From: Bacillota bacterium
GTDB taxonomy: Bacteria > Bacillota_I > Bacilli_A > RF39 > UBA660
Length of the DNA: 5,001 nucleotides
Direction of reading: 5' to 3'
Assembly: GCA_018381595.1 (NCBI GenBank)
Contig: JAGZRP010000085.1
Span: 1 to 5,001 of the forward strand
The notes under the pieces were generated by a model that ran no database searches, was not told the origin of the DNA, and saw only the letters and a list, made by a program, of their open reading frames with translations. Every line of letters starts with the position of its first letter. Within the stretch, counting starts at the first letter, position 1. Below are positions 4,910-5,001 of the stretch, one piece after another. The position numbers and the translations under genes are program-made.

Positions 4910-4925
4910 ATGTCCTGAAGGACAT
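4910..4925. repeat. Perfect inverted repeat ATGTCCT-GA-AGGACAT
   Basis: Two 7-bp arms with a 2-nt centre. A plus-strand TATAAT (4927-4932) follows directly, so it could be an operator of a promoter reading out of the window, but no good -35 box is found (CGCTAG at 4904-4909). It could also be a protein-binding site of an origin. Confidence 0.6.
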
Positions 4926-5001
4926 ATATAATAAAGGGGCTGAAAAAATTAGACTCTTCTTTTTTTCAACGCTTTTATATGCCTCAAATAATTTCTGCAA
5001 T

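Larger units (their letters stand above)
4805..5001. other. Region without a convincing gene; candidate origin/control region
   Basis: This stretch upstream of the rep-operon promoter has no frame with a ribosome binding site that I can support. It is less AT-rich than the rest and holds the direct repeats and inverted repeat listed separately. The hexamer (C/T)AACGC occurs at 4855, 4901 and 4967 in one orientation. Its place upstream of rep genes fits an origin or control region, but this is not shown. Confidence 0.35.

Noticed and set aside
4734..5000. 88-codon minus-strand open frame upstream of the XRE gene
   Set aside because: It runs through the consensus promoter, the operator palindrome and the leader of the rep operon, is rich in aromatic and Cys residues in an untypical way, and its ribosome binding site cannot be seen at the window edge. 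The end of a gene entering from the right is not fully excluded.

Overview
The window is AT-rich DNA with strong AGGAGG-type ribosome binding sites and Bacillota-style small XRE regulators. It fits a plasmid or plasmid-like mobile element of a Clostridia host, probably Lachnospiraceae-like; the host is inferred from protein style and base composition, not from a marker gene. No rRNA, tRNA, CRISPR array or insertion sequence was seen.

There are two convergent transcription units. The plus-strand unit (1-2652) holds the C-terminal end of an unknown gene, a 76-residue protein built from two near-identical repeats, a Fic-domain protein with its own inhibitory motif, a ParB-family DNA-binding protein, and a 39-residue single-pass membrane peptide that I translated by hand. 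It ends at a hairpin terminator (about 2660-2700). The same 19-23 bp palindrome (core AAGTGACATGATGTCACTT) sits just before the 76-residue gene, the fic gene and parB. These three copies are the best candidates in the window for a centromere (parS-like) or an operator bound by the nearby ParB.

The minus-strand unit (4737 down to 2855) holds a 58-residue XRE-type helix-turn-helix protein (also translated by hand), a 99-residue acidic protein of unknown function, a VapD-like protein (Cas2-fold endoribonuclease family) with an unusual basic C-terminal tail, and a 312-residue protein that looks like a plasmid replication initiator. The promoter is a perfect TTGACA-N17-TATAAT. A perfect 8+1+8 palindrome fills almost all of its spacer and slightly overlaps the -10 box, which strongly suggests an operator, most simply for the XRE protein.

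Together the window looks like a replication and maintenance module: a regulated rep operon carrying a possible VapD toxin-antitoxin pair, facing a partition-type operon carrying Fic and ParB. No ParA is visible; it may lie upstream of position 1. The segment 4805-5001 has no convincing gene but contains two direct repeats with DnaA-box-like cores and a separate inverted repeat, so it is a candidate origin or control region. The convergent gap 2653-2854 is very AT-rich and holds the terminator, a promoter-like sequence pointing antisense into rep, and a weak inverted repeat.
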